A DNA stretch of 64,000 nucleotides from Brevibacillus antibioticus (GTDB lineage: Bacteria; Bacillota; Bacilli; Brevibacillales; Brevibacillaceae): assembly GCF_005217615.1 (NCBI RefSeq), contig NZ_SZNK01000001.1, forward strand, positions 1,817,501-1,881,500, given 5' to 3'. The notes below the pieces were generated by a model, which saw only the letters and a program-made list of their open reading frames with translations, was not told the origin of the DNA and searched no databases. Shown here in pieces: positions 17,032-26,353 of the stretch. Both the position numbers and the translations under genes were made by a program. How positions within the stretch are numbered: the stretch's first letter is position 1; every line of letters begins with the position of its first letter.

Positions 17032-18675
17032 CTAAGTTGTAGGTAAATTAGTTGCAATCTCATAAACGGTTTTACCCTCCAAAATCGTACACAGGACTTT
17101 TGTGTTTCGAATGTCGGTTGGCGGTATCGATAACGGGTTTCGGTCGAGAACAATCATGTCGGCTGATTTCCCGACCTGGATTGACCCGGTTATGTTATCC
17201 AGATACATCGACCGTGCGCCATTGATCGTAAACAGTTCGATAGCTTGAACGACGTCGAGGGCCTCGCTGGCATTAACTGTCCCTGGATAAACGATATACG
17301 GGTTTTGACGGGTAACCATCGCTTCGAGGCTCGGCCACGGATTAAACGACGGTACGACAGGCCAGTCCGTTCCATAGACAGCCAAAGCGCCAGTATCTAC
17401 CACACTACGAATCGGATACTTGCCATCTGCGCGCTCGGGCCCAATCACCACTTTATCCTGGGTATGAAAATCGGAAGGGAACCACATCATCGGTGAAAAT
17501 TCTGCTACGGCATCTAGTGCGCAGAAACGATGAATGTCTTCAGGATGAATAAAGGTCGTATGGGCAATCTCATGCTTCAATCCAGAGAACCCGTTTACCG
17601 CTCGAGCAGCCTCAATGGCATCCAGTCCGACCCGGATCGCTGCGTCTCCAACGGCGTGCATTTTGACTGTGATACCCATGCTGTCTAAATAAGCGAGATC
17701 CTTTTTAAGCTGTTCGGCATCAACTAAAATGTTGTCGTTGGCATCTTCGTCTCCGAGATACGGCTGCATAAAGGCCGCAGTCTTGAATGCAGGGACTCCA
17801 TCTATAAACATTTTCGCAAAATCCGTGAAAATGTGGGAAGAAGCGTACTTCTTGCGGTCTTCGATCAACGCATACTGCTCTTCCATGCTGATCTCTAATG
17901 GCACCTTGTACATAAGGTTGGTAACTACCCGCAAATGAAGTCCGTTTTCATCATCCAGCCGCTTATAGGTCTTCAAGATTTCCCGATCCGTCATCGGTTC
18001 TTTAATGCCCGTAATCCCATGGGAATTGAGCTGGTTCACGATCCACTTCACTGCTTCAAAATGTTCTTGCTCACCGCCTTTGGGAAAATGTTTGGCGACA
18101 AGCTGTATCGCAGGCAGCTCGATCAAGACTCCTGTTGGCTCTCCACTTTCATCGCGATGGATGTGACCGCCCTCTGGGTCAAAGGTATGGGCGTCGATTC
18201 CTGCAATCTCTAATGCCTTACTATTCACCCAAGCATTATGATGGGAGAAGTCATATAAAATGATAGGACGTGAAGAATCAATACCGTCTAACTGGCTTTT
18301 GTTTATGTACGGCATTATCTCGGGCTGCCAGTCCACCCCTACAATCCATGGCTTGCTCGGATTATTTTTGGCATATTGTCGGACGCACTCCAAGATGTCT
18401 GTTACAGTCATATGAGATTCGCGAGGAAGGTGGCATTCATTTAACGTGGAATAAGACCCCAAATACGCATGTATGTGCATATCATGCAAGCCAGGTAAGA
18501 CCGTCTTTCCGTTCAAATCAACTACTTCGGTTGTTTGAGAGATCAGCGACTTGATTTCGTCGTTACTCCCCACTGCAACGAACTTTCCCTCTTTCACCGC
18601 TACTGCCTCAACGTAGCGATAGCGCGGAACTACACAATAAATCTGTCCATTCAAATAAACCGTATCCGGTGCCAC
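17032..18675 (-). CDS. Amidohydrolase, YtcJ-type (amidohydrolase 3 family)
   Basis: Metal-dependent hydrolase of about 547 residues, normal for the YtcJ family. The metal ligands are the HxH pair in LHDMHIHA, His in KMHAVGDA, His in KHEIAHT, and the Asp in YGTDWP. A small beta-domain surrounds the barrel at both ends (DTVYLNGQIY; GKSADMIVLDRNPL). The frame opens at TTG 18717 with AAGGAGG 16 bases away, which is too far; GAAGGGG fits TTG 18678 or GTG 18675, and family alignment favours the latter. Substrates of this family are diverse (amides, exoenzyme-type cyclic compounds), so none is assigned. It is divergent from a LuxR-type regulator. Confidence 0.88.
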   Translation of the reverse strand: MAPDTVYLNGQIYCVVPRYRYVEAVAVKEGKFVAVGSNDEIKSLISQTTEVVDLNGKTVLPGLHDMHIHAYLGSYSTLNECHLPRESHMTVTDILECVRQYAKNNPSKPWIVGVDWQPEIMPYINKSQLDGIDSSRPIILYDFSHHNAWVNSKALEIAGIDAHTFDPEGGHIHRDESGEPTGVLIELPAIQLVAKHFPKGGEQEHFEAVKWIVNQLNSHGITGIKEPMTDREILKTYKRLDDENGLHLRVVTNLMYKVPLEISMEEQYALIEDRKKYASSHIFTDFAKMFIDGVPAFKTAAFMQPYLGDEDANDNILVDAEQLKKDLAYLDSMGITVKMHAVGDAAIRVGLDAIEAARAVNGFSGLKHEIAHTTFIHPEDIHRFCALDAVAEFSPMMWFPSDFHTQDKVVIGPERADGKYPIRSVVDTGALAVYGTDWPVVPSFNPWPSLEAMVTRQNPYIVYPGTVNASEALDVVQAIELFTINGARSMYLDNITGSIQVGKSADMIVLDRNPLSIPPTDIRNTKVLCTILEGKTVYEIATNLPTT

Positions 18676-18914
18676 CAAATGAACAACCCCTTCGCAAGAA
18701 AGTAGAATCGCAGACAATCAGATAGCTAGCCACCCTCCTTCCCTATCCATACGGGTGCTTGCTTGAGCTTTATTATGACAAAAGCAGAAAACGCTGCCTA
18801 TTACCCAAAAGGGTGATTTTTGCGCTCGTCTCCCCACCCCGTCTGGCCATGTTGCTGCCAATGGGCGTATATATTATGATTGTGGAAACCTGGTACCATA
18901 AGGGGGAAAACAAT

Positions 18915-20006
18915 TTGCTGGATAAGGGCGCATCGAAAACAGATTATTTGAAAGTTCTACAATTTATCGACTCCATTCTGGTTCCCGCAGAGAGTTTTCG
19001 CAAGCAGGTATTGCTTTCGCTGTCACAACTATTTGGTTTTAACAGATCTATCTTTTGGACAACTGACAGACAAGGCAATTTATGTGATCCACTCACCTAC
19101 AACGTGGAGGACCGACTGATCCAAGAATATGTTTCCTATTATTTTCAATTCGATTTGCTACATCCCCAAAAGATTCTTCACCTGATTTCTACCAGCAAGG
19201 CTTTGTGGATCAAGGACATCATGTCCTATGAGGAATATGAACAATCTGTTTACTATAAACAATTTATACAAGTATATGGAAACTACGATATGATTAGTGT
19301 TTATCTGGAAAAGGAAAACAAATTGGTGGGCGGTATTGGATTGGCACGCTCCAAACAGGAAAAAGGGTTTACAGCTGATGATGCCCAAGTATTGGGGATC
19401 CTTGCCAAGCATATTGCCAATACTTTGGCCATGCATACACGTGTGGAAGAGATGGAGAATGAAAAAATACTGTTTGAGACCCATTCCAATATGTCATCCA
19501 TCGGCATGATTATCGTCGAGCCTCCTGCCTTTATCCGCTATGTGAATCCGGCGGCCCGGGACATTTGCATCGAATTGACCCGTGGGAATACATGGACGAA
19601 TCCGATCAAAGCCTTTATTGAACAGCTTTTGGCAGACCATTCTACTAACAGGCTCCCTGCTTATGTCACGACAGTCCATTCACCTACACTGCAGGAAGTA
19701 ACGATACGTGTCCAGCACTCGTTTCAGACTCAATCTGCCTATCAAAGAAAGCTTCAATATGTTATATACCTTGTCCCAAAAAGCAAAATAGCCAGCCGAA
19801 TTGCATCGCATGACAGTAACAAGCTTGCTCTCCTGACCCCGAAAGAGTGGGAAGTTTACGAGCTTGTGCAGCAAGGATCTACAAACAAGCAGATTTCGGG
19901 TGAATTACATATTAGTCTGAATACGGTTAAAAGGCACTTGCAAAATATTTATAAGAAAATGGAAGTAACGAACAGAACGAGCTTGTGTTACAAGATTAAC
20001 TGGTAG
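18915..20006 (+). CDS. LuxR family transcriptional regulator with sensory N-terminus
   Basis: About 363 residues from TTG 18915 (AAGGGGG eight bases upstream; ATG 18876 and 18759 are alternatives without a good site). Residues about 15-175 look like a GAF-type sensor (FIDSILVPAESFRKQ, FGFNRSIFWTTD). The middle region, about 180-290, is PAS-like (IGMIIVEPPAFIRYVNPAA). The C-terminus is a LuxR/GerE DNA-binding domain (LLTPKEWEVYELVQQG, TNKQISGELHISLNTVKRHL). It faces away from the amidohydrolase / DJ-1 operon across about 240 bp, so it probably regulates that operon in response to a small molecule. No N-acyl-homoserine-lactone-binding domain is recognised. Confidence 0.83.
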   Translation: MLDKGASKTDYLKVLQFIDSILVPAESFRKQVLLSLSQLFGFNRSIFWTTDRQGNLCDPLTYNVEDRLIQEYVSYYFQFDLLHPQKILHLISTSKALWIKDIMSYEEYEQSVYYKQFIQVYGNYDMISVYLEKENKLVGGIGLARSKQEKGFTADDAQVLGILAKHIANTLAMHTRVEEMENEKILFETHSNMSSIGMIIVEPPAFIRYVNPAARDICIELTRGNTWTNPIKAFIEQLLADHSTNRLPAYVTTVHSPTLQEVTIRVQHSFQTQSAYQRKLQYVIYLVPKSKIASRIASHDSNKLALLTPKEWEVYELVQQGSTNKQISGELHISLNTVKRHLQNIYKKMEVTNRTSLCYKINW

Positions 20007-20125
20007 TCATCTTTTTATGACGCAATGATAAGCGCATTCGGCAGGGGATTTTGTCGTATTGTGTCATTCGCAAACATGAATAGGTCAGTTAATTAATGGG
20101 ATACAGCAACTTCTACACTAAAAAA

Positions 20126-20151
20126 GCTGTGAATGCATTCGCACTCACAGC
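20126..20151 (-). terminator. Terminator at the 3' end of the yerD-like gene
   Basis: GCTGTGA (20126-20132) pairs with TCACAGC (20145-20151). The stop codon of the minus-strand gene is part of the stem, and AAAAAG on the left gives the T tract. Confidence 0.6.
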
Positions 20152-21623
20152 ATAGGCCTCAATTGATCAGTGCCATCCTCGCTCGGAATCAATAGCGAGT
20201 CCATAAACTCTTTAGTCAGGATATACGGTTCATAGGCAAGAGGGACTTTTGTTACCTTGCTCGTCAATTCATCAAGGGCTGCAAGATCATCTACGCCAAC
20301 TTGATGAACAGATGTTTTTCCCAGTGCAAGAATCGCGACTTTCATTTCTTCCACAAAAGACGTAAGAAAGTTCTCTAAATACTTTGCTGCTTCTTGCTCA
20401 TCAAATTGAGCAGTTAAACTTCCCGGATAAAAAACAAGTTGAGTAGGAGGTTCCCAAGGAATTGCTTTTGTTACCTGATCATGCGTCATCGCCCAAAGGA
20501 GTGCCGTCCCCATATAGACACCATCAACGCCCAACGCAAATGCTTTCAAGCAATCAGATGGCGTGAAGTATCCTCCTCCGCTTAACAAGGTGATTTTTTC
20601 TTTCACCCCGCGTTTTTGTAAGTAATGTACGGCACGTGAAACGGCATAAATGGTGGGAATTCCAAAATCGTCCTCCAAGATGGGAGGTCCGCCCTTAGAT
20701 CCCGCCTGTCCGCCATCGATGCTTACAAAATCAACTCCTGCAAAAATGGCGACTTCTAAATCGGCTTCAATCTTTGCGCTTGCACATATTTTAACTCCAA
20801 TGGGGATTCCACCAGTAAGGGCGCGGAGATGATCAACTACTTTGCGAAGATCTTGCGGTTTATTGATATCCTTATGCCTGGAAGGAATCACGACATAATC
20901 ATCATTCTCCACTTTCAAGATTTTTCTGGCTCTTCCCTGAACGTACTCCGAAGGGATAAAACTCCCCGCACCAGCAATAGCTCCTTGCCCGATATGGATT
21001 TCGATTGCATCGGCCTGTTTAAGAATTTCTGGCTCTTTTGACCACTTACCGCTGTGGTATTGAATAATTAGATGTTTGGCGTGTTGTCTCTCTTCGGGTA
21101 AAAAACCCCCTTCACCCGTATTTGTTAATGTGCCGACTGCAGCGGTTCCTTTTGCAATCGCTATCTTTGTTTTCTCTGACACACCAATCCCATACCCCAT
21201 TCCCCCTGCCATAATGGGTATTTCCAGCGACAAAGGTTTTTTTGCCTGAGGTCCGATGGTAATCCGCATATCTATATCTACATCTTCAGGGGTGACTAAC
21301 GTGGCCAGTTGTGCCGGAGAAAAGATAAGTCCATCGTAAGTAAGAAATTTACGCGGACTCCCAAACGGTCTTTCAATGACTGCCCCTTCTGAAGCTCGCA
21401 AGCTATTTTCAATCAAAATTCTTGGTGGCAGGCGAGTTAAAGCCGTTACCATTTCCCAAATGTTTTCGGGATACCGTTCATTCATGAGCCGCTTCGTGAA
21501 TCGGCCAATGATCCATTGCAGCAATGACCTGGAAAAAATGAGCGCTAGAATTCCTGAAAATAGAATGGCTGTCATTGTACCCGTAAATGATCCGATGTCA
21601 AAAGACATCCATTTACTTCCCAT
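20145..21623 (-). CDS. FMN-binding glutamate-synthase-domain protein (YerD-like)
   Basis: About 492 residues. An N-terminal membrane segment (about 12-32) is followed by a TIM-barrel glutamate synthase central domain (GltS/GltB type). Visible motifs are IMAGGMGYGIGVS, the substrate/FMN loop DAIEIHIGQGA, SIDGGQAGSKGGPP and LSGGGYFTPSD with GVDGVYMGTA. It lacks the amidotransferase and Fe-S regions of true glutamate synthase, like B. subtilis YerD, so it is an FMN oxidoreductase of unknown substrate. ATG 21623 with AAGGGGAG upstream is preferred over the frame opening at 21653. An 11-base overlap with a small upstream frame hints at translational coupling. Confidence 0.87.
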   Translation of the reverse strand: MGSKWMSFDIGSFTGTMTAILFSGILALIFSRSLLQWIIGRFTKRLMNERYPENIWEMVTALTRLPPRILIENSLRASEGAVIERPFGSPRKFLTYDGLIFSPAQLATLVTPEDVDIDMRITIGPQAKKPLSLEIPIMAGGMGYGIGVSEKTKIAIAKGTAAVGTLTNTGEGGFLPEERQHAKHLIIQYHSGKWSKEPEILKQADAIEIHIGQGAIAGAGSFIPSEYVQGRARKILKVENDDYVVIPSRHKDINKPQDLRKVVDHLRALTGGIPIGVKICASAKIEADLEVAIFAGVDFVSIDGGQAGSKGGPPILEDDFGIPTIYAVSRAVHYLQKRGVKEKITLLSGGGYFTPSDCLKAFALGVDGVYMGTALLWAMTHDQVTKAIPWEPPTQLVFYPGSLTAQFDEQEAAKYLENFLTSFVEEMKVAILALGKTSVHQVGVDDLAALDELTSKVTKVPLAYEPYILTKEFMDSLLIPSEDGTDQLRPML

Positions 21624-21825
21624 TATACTTCTCCCCTTCGATACCGTTAGCAAAAGCGTACATGCAGATAAGAATGATCCATGCGCAGGTTAGCGATAGT
21701 AGCCGATTTTCAAGAATTTTGTGTTTTACCATCGCTTGGCTTACCGCAGTATCGTTTTCTTTTTTTCCTGCTTGTAGTATAAGCCAGTTAGACAAGTTTA
21801 CTCTCACAAAAACGTCGTTGAGCAA
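21613..21825 (-). CDS. Possible small membrane protein overlapping the yerD-like start
   Basis: A 70-codon frame (TTG start, or about 40 residues from its internal ATG) ends 11 bases inside the yerD-like gene; its last codons include the ribosome binding site of that gene. The C-terminal half has one hydrophobic segment (LTCAWIILICMYAFA) preceded by a basic stretch. No good ribosome binding site is visible for it and I do not recognise a family. It may be real and coupled, or a chance frame. Confidence 0.28.
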   Translation of the reverse strand: MLNDVFVRVNLSNWLILQAGKKENDTAVSQAMVKHKILENRLLSLTCAWIILICMYAFANGIEGEKYNGK

Positions 21826-21841
21826 TAGTCAAAATAATTAA

Positions 21842-22219
21842 TCAGAACGATAGCCGCCATTGCAATGGCTTTCAATGGTTTTGATCCATAATTGCAGGGA
21901 GATTTACTGATCTTCCCAGATGAGGCAGAGTACATCCTGAGACAAACAGATGCTCAGGTGCGGAAGGCTAACGGCGAAAAATGCAAAAGGAGCTGTCCCA
22001 GTGCGACAAGCTCCTAGAAATCCATTTGATTAATATTTGAATCATCGAAGACCCTGCCGTTCAATATTCATATGAATGCTGTATAGCTCTTCTCTGTATT
22101 TTTCGATTTCAAAATCCGGAATCTGCCACAGAATGGCTTTCAAATTCTAGTACAATCTCTATTGCCTTAAATGGGAGAGGAAGTTTGGAACTAAATAACC
22201 TAGGTTTGTCGCTGTTTGA
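21842..22219. other. Gene-poor interval with short open frame and bulged hairpin
   Basis: No convincing gene. A TTG-started plus-strand frame near 21891-22014 encodes about 40 residues (QGDLLIFPDEAEYILRQ at its start) with no ribosome binding site. AGGAGC...GCTCCT near 21990-22015 forms a bulged hairpin. The stretch could be the remnant of a lost gene. Confidence 0.3.
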
Positions 22220-22786
22220 TTAGAAGTAGTCATTGTATAATTCTTGCTGCTGTTCCTCTGCAATGGTCTGTAAGTCATATGCGTTAATTCGAAACAACTG
22301 ATAATCGCCAATTTCCGCTTTTTTTGCGGCAAGCTTACTCAAAAATTTCGGGGAGCCTTCGTTTTCTTCATCGTAAACTAACAAGATACCATCTGAATTC
22401 GATAGCAAGAATTTGTCTTTCTCTCCAAGCTGCCATACTCCTTGGTAAGGTGTTTGATAGACACTATTGATATAATCGGCTTGCGTCACAATATTTCGGT
22501 AGTAATCCTGTGTCTCTTCTTTCCACTTTTCCTCTTGATTCAAAAACGGAGTAATTACCGCTAGTTTTAGATGTGGATACTCCTTCTTTAATTCCAGAAC
22601 AGTTTCGGCTGCCCACATTTCTACCCCGAGTTGGCCAGATATGATGACCCATTCCAATTCTTCCTCAAGGAATCTTACGAGTTCCCGCTTCAGTGCTTTC
22701 TTAATAATGGCTAACCCCGGATTTTTTTCATCGAAAATGCCAAGCTCGTGAGCCTTGTATCCTGAAACAAATAAACGTTTTAACAT
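22220..22786 (-). CDS. DUF1273 / YpsA-like SLOG-fold protein
   Basis: 188 residues with the hallmarks of the YpsA family: RLFVSGYKAHELGIF at the N-terminus, the Rossmann-like nucleotide-binding segment VIISGQLGVEMWAAE, and KLAVITPF. The SLOG superfamily binds nucleotide or NAD-type ligands. B. subtilis YpsA has been linked to cell division and oxidative stress, though its activity is not settled. AGAGGTGG precedes ATG 22786. In B. subtilis ypsA lies beside gpsB; here the neighbours differ and the gene stands alone. Confidence 0.88.
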   Translation of the reverse strand: MLKRLFVSGYKAHELGIFDEKNPGLAIIKKALKRELVRFLEEELEWVIISGQLGVEMWAAETVLELKKEYPHLKLAVITPFLNQEEKWKEETQDYYRNIVTQADYINSVYQTPYQGVWQLGEKDKFLLSNSDGILLVYDEENEGSPKFLSKLAAKKAEIGDYQLFRINAYDLQTIAEEQQQELYNDYF

Positions 22787-22884
22787 GTTGCCACCTCTAG
22801 TTTAAAAGAACGCTAGCAGATAATAGATTTCTTTTTCTTATCTTATCACAAATGATGTGTTCTAACTGTCGATTTTCATTCTAC

Positions 22885-24333
22885 CTACTCTTCGACCTTA
22901 CCTGTCAGGGCATTGATATTTTTACCGTTACCATTAATTGAATAGGCAAGGACCGGTTTGGCTAACCTCTCACCATTAATGAATGGGTAGATGTATTGCA
23001 GTTCCATGGGCTGTGCCAGCACCGCCTTGGCTGCTGTATCTATGGAGACAGCCTTCCTCTTATCCGGGAGCTTGGCGGGCTTTGGGTCGAGTTGTTGATG
23101 GTACTTGGTGATTTTCCCCGTGACTCCATTTACACCAATACCAATGCTTCGTCCGTATTCCAGCGGAAGTCCCTCAACAGATGTCACAAACCCTACTTCA
23201 TACTCATGTGCATTCTGCGTATTAGGATTCACCTTGTAGTAGAACTCCTTTTCTTCGTGTTTGAGATATGGTTGCAGGAACTGAACAGCTTTCTCAAGAG
23301 CCTGCTTTTCCGACAATGTTGGCTTCCCTTTTTTGGGTTCGGCGTTCGAATAGCTTATAAAACCGATCACGACGCCATCCTTCGTAAACAAAACCTCATT
23401 TTCATCAGGGGAAACATAGACTCTTTCCTTCTCGTCTCTGACGCCGTTGAAGGTACTACCATTCAGGCTGATACCAAACTCGCTTTCATAAATCCGAATT
23501 GCCTCCTGCTCATTCTTCACCTTTACTACCTTTCCACCAGGTGTGAGGGAGATTGGGTTCCACCTCCAGGTTATGTATTGCCGATCAGGGATCAACTCAG
23601 CTCCTGTTACTGCGTCCAAATAATGGGAGCCTACAGTGTCGTAGACGAGATCGGTTTTATTTTCACCAAGGATGTACATGAGTTGCAGTTGAGGTGGGAT
23701 AAAGGGACTGAGCTGATCTTTCTTCATCGCCTGGGCTGGAGGGAGGAAGTCAGCTGGATTGATGTTTGTCAGCGTGTTTTCTCCTGCCATAAGGCCGGTT
23801 ACCTGTCCCGCACTGTTTACTGCCACCTGAAACTGATCACCAACTACCTCAATGCCATTTACATAGCGACTATAGATGACATCGCCTGCATCAAGCCGCG
23901 TTACCTTGTACAGGCTGCGCATTTCACCGATCCACCCCTCCATGAAGGTATCGGCGCTCTTATAGGCCAGCTTGTCATCAGGAATTTCAAAATCCTTGTC
24001 ATGCAAAAAAAACGAAAGTAGTTTCCCGGTTTCTGCATGGATATAGGCTCTGGCAAAGATTTCATTATTTTTTTCATAACCGATATTGTACACAGGCTGG
24101 TCTTTCGTTTCCAAGGTAATATCCCTTGATGTGTCATCCAGCGCTGGGAAGAGCATTTGCAGCTTTTGCTCCGTTCGTTGTGCCTTTTCACTTAACTGAT
24201 TTTCCTGAAGGTGAGCGGCTGCTTGTTGGTTGCCTGCCTGATTTGCCATGACTGTGCCCGAGACTGGAGACAGGAGCAGTGTGGCTGTTAGTACGCAGCT
24301 TGCCAGTACAGGATAACGCCTTTGAGTGGTCAT
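22885..24333 (-). CDS. Secreted YcdB/YcdC-domain protein
   Basis: About 482 residues with a Sec signal peptide (basic TTQRRY start, hydrophobic core, likely cleavage after VMA near residue 30). The mature part contains two YcdB/YcdC (DUF4901, PepSY-like) repeats, visible as Y(V/I)NGIEVVGDQFQVAVN and the later LPLEYGRSIGIGVN with matching GxVTGL / GKITKY strands, followed by a C-terminal copy. PepSY-related domains are thought to restrain or modulate secreted or surface peptidases. GGAGG eight bases upstream favours ATG 24333 over 24348. It is monocistronic, and the partner is unknown. Confidence 0.82.
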   Translation of the reverse strand: MTTQRRYPVLASCVLTATLLLSPVSGTVMANQAGNQQAAAHLQENQLSEKAQRTEQKLQMLFPALDDTSRDITLETKDQPVYNIGYEKNNEIFARAYIHAETGKLLSFFLHDKDFEIPDDKLAYKSADTFMEGWIGEMRSLYKVTRLDAGDVIYSRYVNGIEVVGDQFQVAVNSAGQVTGLMAGENTLTNINPADFLPPAQAMKKDQLSPFIPPQLQLMYILGENKTDLVYDTVGSHYLDAVTGAELIPDRQYITWRWNPISLTPGGKVVKVKNEQEAIRIYESEFGISLNGSTFNGVRDEKERVYVSPDENEVLFTKDGVVIGFISYSNAEPKKGKPTLSEKQALEKAVQFLQPYLKHEEKEFYYKVNPNTQNAHEYEVGFVTSVEGLPLEYGRSIGIGVNGVTGKITKYHQQLDPKPAKLPDKRKAVSIDTAAKAVLAQPMELQYIYPFINGERLAKPVLAYSINGNGKNINALTGKVEE

Positions 24334-24421
24334 ACGTGTATCCTCCATCTTTTTTGATGTTGAAGCTCACACAATAAGACGATGTTTGGAAAAAATAGTC
24401 ACCTTACCTTACCTAGCAAGT

Positions 24422-24465
24422 AAAAAAGAGGCTATCCATAGTCTGAAGACTCGTGGAATCGCCTC
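24422..24465 (-). terminator. Terminator of the anthranilate catabolic operon
   Basis: On the minus strand GAGGC...GCCTC with an inner AGTC-TTCA-GACT stem is followed by TTTTTT. It lies 46 bp past the last operon gene. Confidence 0.72.
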
Positions 24466-24510
24466 ATGCCTGATTCAAATTCGTGTTTAACGGAAAAATC
24501 ATTCATGGTT

Positions 24511-25293
24511 TCATCTAACCACAAACTCAATGCTTCCGAGGCCACCCCATTTGGCGCTTACGACATCCCCTTCCCGTAGCTGATGAGAACCGGTAATGCC
24601 CCCGGACAAAATCAAATCTCCCTTGTGTAGCATGCGTCCTTCGCGAGCAAGCATGTTCGCCAGCATCGCGACTGAGTGGGCGGGATGACCGAGAACTGCC
24701 GCACCAGCCCCCAAGTCTTTGAGCTCGCCATTGATCGAAAGAGTAACACCTACCAAATCAAGTTCAAGTTCAGCAGGCTTTCTCCAGGTCGATCCGATAA
24801 ATACACGGGAAGACGAAGCATTGTCGGCAATGACATCCGGCAAGGTAAACTGGAACTGCGCATACCTGCTGTCGATAATCTCCAGTGCGGGAACCACATA
24901 GTCAGTGGCTGCCAGGACATGAGCCTCAGTGATGCCGGGTCCTGCCAAATCCTCACACAAAACAAAGGCGATTTCCGCTTCGACCTTGGGATGAATCAAT
25001 TCATTGATCGGCAGAATGCCGTCCTCGATATTCATATAGTCAAAAATGTAGCCTCGAATCGGTTCATGAACATTCATCTGCTTCATTTTCGCCTGACTGG
25101 TCAAACCCATTTTAGCGGCAAAGATTCGATGTCCCTGCTCAAGTTTGAGGGAGACCAGCTCATTTTGAATACGATAGCCATCTTCCACGGTCAGCTCAGG
25201 GTATTCAGCCGTCAGTTTCACGAGCTCCTCTCTATTCAACTCCGCATCCACCAGCTTCTGAGCCAACCTTTTGTACACTAGTTGCGATTGCAC
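24511..25293 (-). CDS. 4-oxalocrotonate decarboxylase (DmpH/NbaG type)
   Basis: About 260 residues of the hydratase/decarboxylase (FAH-related) family. Signatures closer to DmpH than DmpE are KMGLTSQAKMKQM, IHPKVEAEIAFV, EIIDSRYAQFQF, DNASSSRVF and LGAGAAVLGHP. It converts 4-oxalocrotonate to 2-oxopent-4-enoate and CO2, with metal ligands expected in the PKVEAE box. It is the last gene of the operon, and the order hydratase-dehydrogenase-aldolase-decarboxylase equals dmpEFGH and nbaHJIG. GTG 25302 is possible, but AGGGGG fits GTG 25293. It directly abuts the aldolase stop. Confidence 0.88.
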   Translation of the reverse strand: MQSQLVYKRLAQKLVDAELNREELVKLTAEYPELTVEDGYRIQNELVSLKLEQGHRIFAAKMGLTSQAKMKQMNVHEPIRGYIFDYMNIEDGILPINELIHPKVEAEIAFVLCEDLAGPGITEAHVLAATDYVVPALEIIDSRYAQFQFTLPDVIADNASSSRVFIGSTWRKPAELELDLVGVTLSINGELKDLGAGAAVLGHPAHSVAMLANMLAREGRMLHKGDLILSGGITGSHQLREGDVVSAKWGGLGSIEFVVR

Positions 25294-25305
25294 GCTGATC
25301 ACCCC

Positions 25306-26328
25306 CTATCTGATTTTGGTAGAGCCGTACCGTTGGGCGATTTCCGCTGCGACATCCACGATCATGTCTTCTTGTCCCCCTACGGCCTTTCGTCTTCCCA
25401 GCTCGAGTAAAATATCCCGGGAATCAATGCCGAATTTCCTGGCTGCACGCTCGGCATGAAGCCGGAAGCTGGAATAGACACCCGCGTATCCGAGAACCAG
25501 AGCGTCTCTGGTAATTTCCTGTGGTACTTGAAGAATCGGCGACACGATTTCCTCTGCCAGGTCCATCATTTTGTACAAATCGACGCCCGTCTGAATGCCC
25601 ATTCGATCCAGTACAGCAAGAAGAACCTCGGTTTGTGTATTGCCCGCACCTGCACCCAAGCACCGAACACTGCCGTCAATCCAGGTGGCCCCCTCTTGAA
25701 TGGCGATGAGCGTATTGGCCATGGCTAAAGACAAATTGTTGTGTGCATGAAAGCCGACGGGAATATTCAGACATTGCTTCAATGCACGGACTCGTTCCCC
25801 TGCTTGATCAGGCAGCAGAGCGCCAGCAGAATCGACGATGTATACGACATCGGCTCCATAGCTCTGCATGAGGCCAGCTTGCTCCGCCAGTTTTTCCGGA
25901 GCAGCCATATGCGACATCATCAAAAAGCCAACTGTCGTCAAGCCAAGCTCTTTCGCCACATAAATATGCTGTGCGGAGACGTCCGCTTCGGTCGCATGTG
26001 TGGCGATTCGTGCCATGCCTACCCCTAGCCTTGCTGCCGTCTTCAAATCTTTGATCGTGCCGATTCCCGGCAGTAAGAGCACGCCCACTTTTGCTTGTTT
26101 ACAAACGGAAACGGCAGCCTCGATCAGCTCCAGTTCAGGGGTCCTGGACAGTCCATACTGCAGGGACGATCCCGCCAATCCATCACCATGGGAGACTTCA
26201 ATATACGGTACGTTTGCTTCATCTAATGCGCGCGCCACCTCGACTACTTGCTCCACAGTAAACTGGTGATTGATCGCATGGCTCCCATCTCGAAGCGCTA
26301 CCTCGGTGATCACAATATCACGACTCAT
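25306..26328 (-). CDS. 4-hydroxy-2-oxovalerate aldolase
   Basis: 340-residue DRE-TIM metallolyase (DmpG/MhpE/NbaI family). The metal and catalytic motif is ALRDGSHAINHQ. GFHAHNNLSLA carries the two metal-binding His residues, and VDSAGAL is also present. A C-terminal domain mediates the channelling complex with acylating acetaldehyde dehydrogenase. It cleaves 4-hydroxy-2-oxovalerate to pyruvate and acetaldehyde. The partner dehydrogenase is the immediately preceding gene (25 bp), as in the dmpFG pair. Confidence 0.95.
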   Translation of the reverse strand: MSRDIVITEVALRDGSHAINHQFTVEQVVEVARALDEANVPYIEVSHGDGLAGSSLQYGLSRTPELELIEAAVSVCKQAKVGVLLLPGIGTIKDLKTAARLGVGMARIATHATEADVSAQHIYVAKELGLTTVGFLMMSHMAAPEKLAEQAGLMQSYGADVVYIVDSAGALLPDQAGERVRALKQCLNIPVGFHAHNNLSLAMANTLIAIQEGATWIDGSVRCLGAGAGNTQTEVLLAVLDRMGIQTGVDLYKMMDLAEEIVSPILQVPQEITRDALVLGYAGVYSSFRLHAERAARKFGIDSRDILLELGRRKAVGGQEDMIVDVAAEIAQRYGSTKIR

Positions 26329-26353
26329 ATGCGGTTCTTCCTTTCATTCGTGG

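Noticed and set aside
22996-24021. 341-codon plus-strand frame opposite the YcdB-domain gene
   Set aside because: It is antisense to a gene with signal peptide, ribosome binding site and recognised domains; its translation has no recognisable motif.
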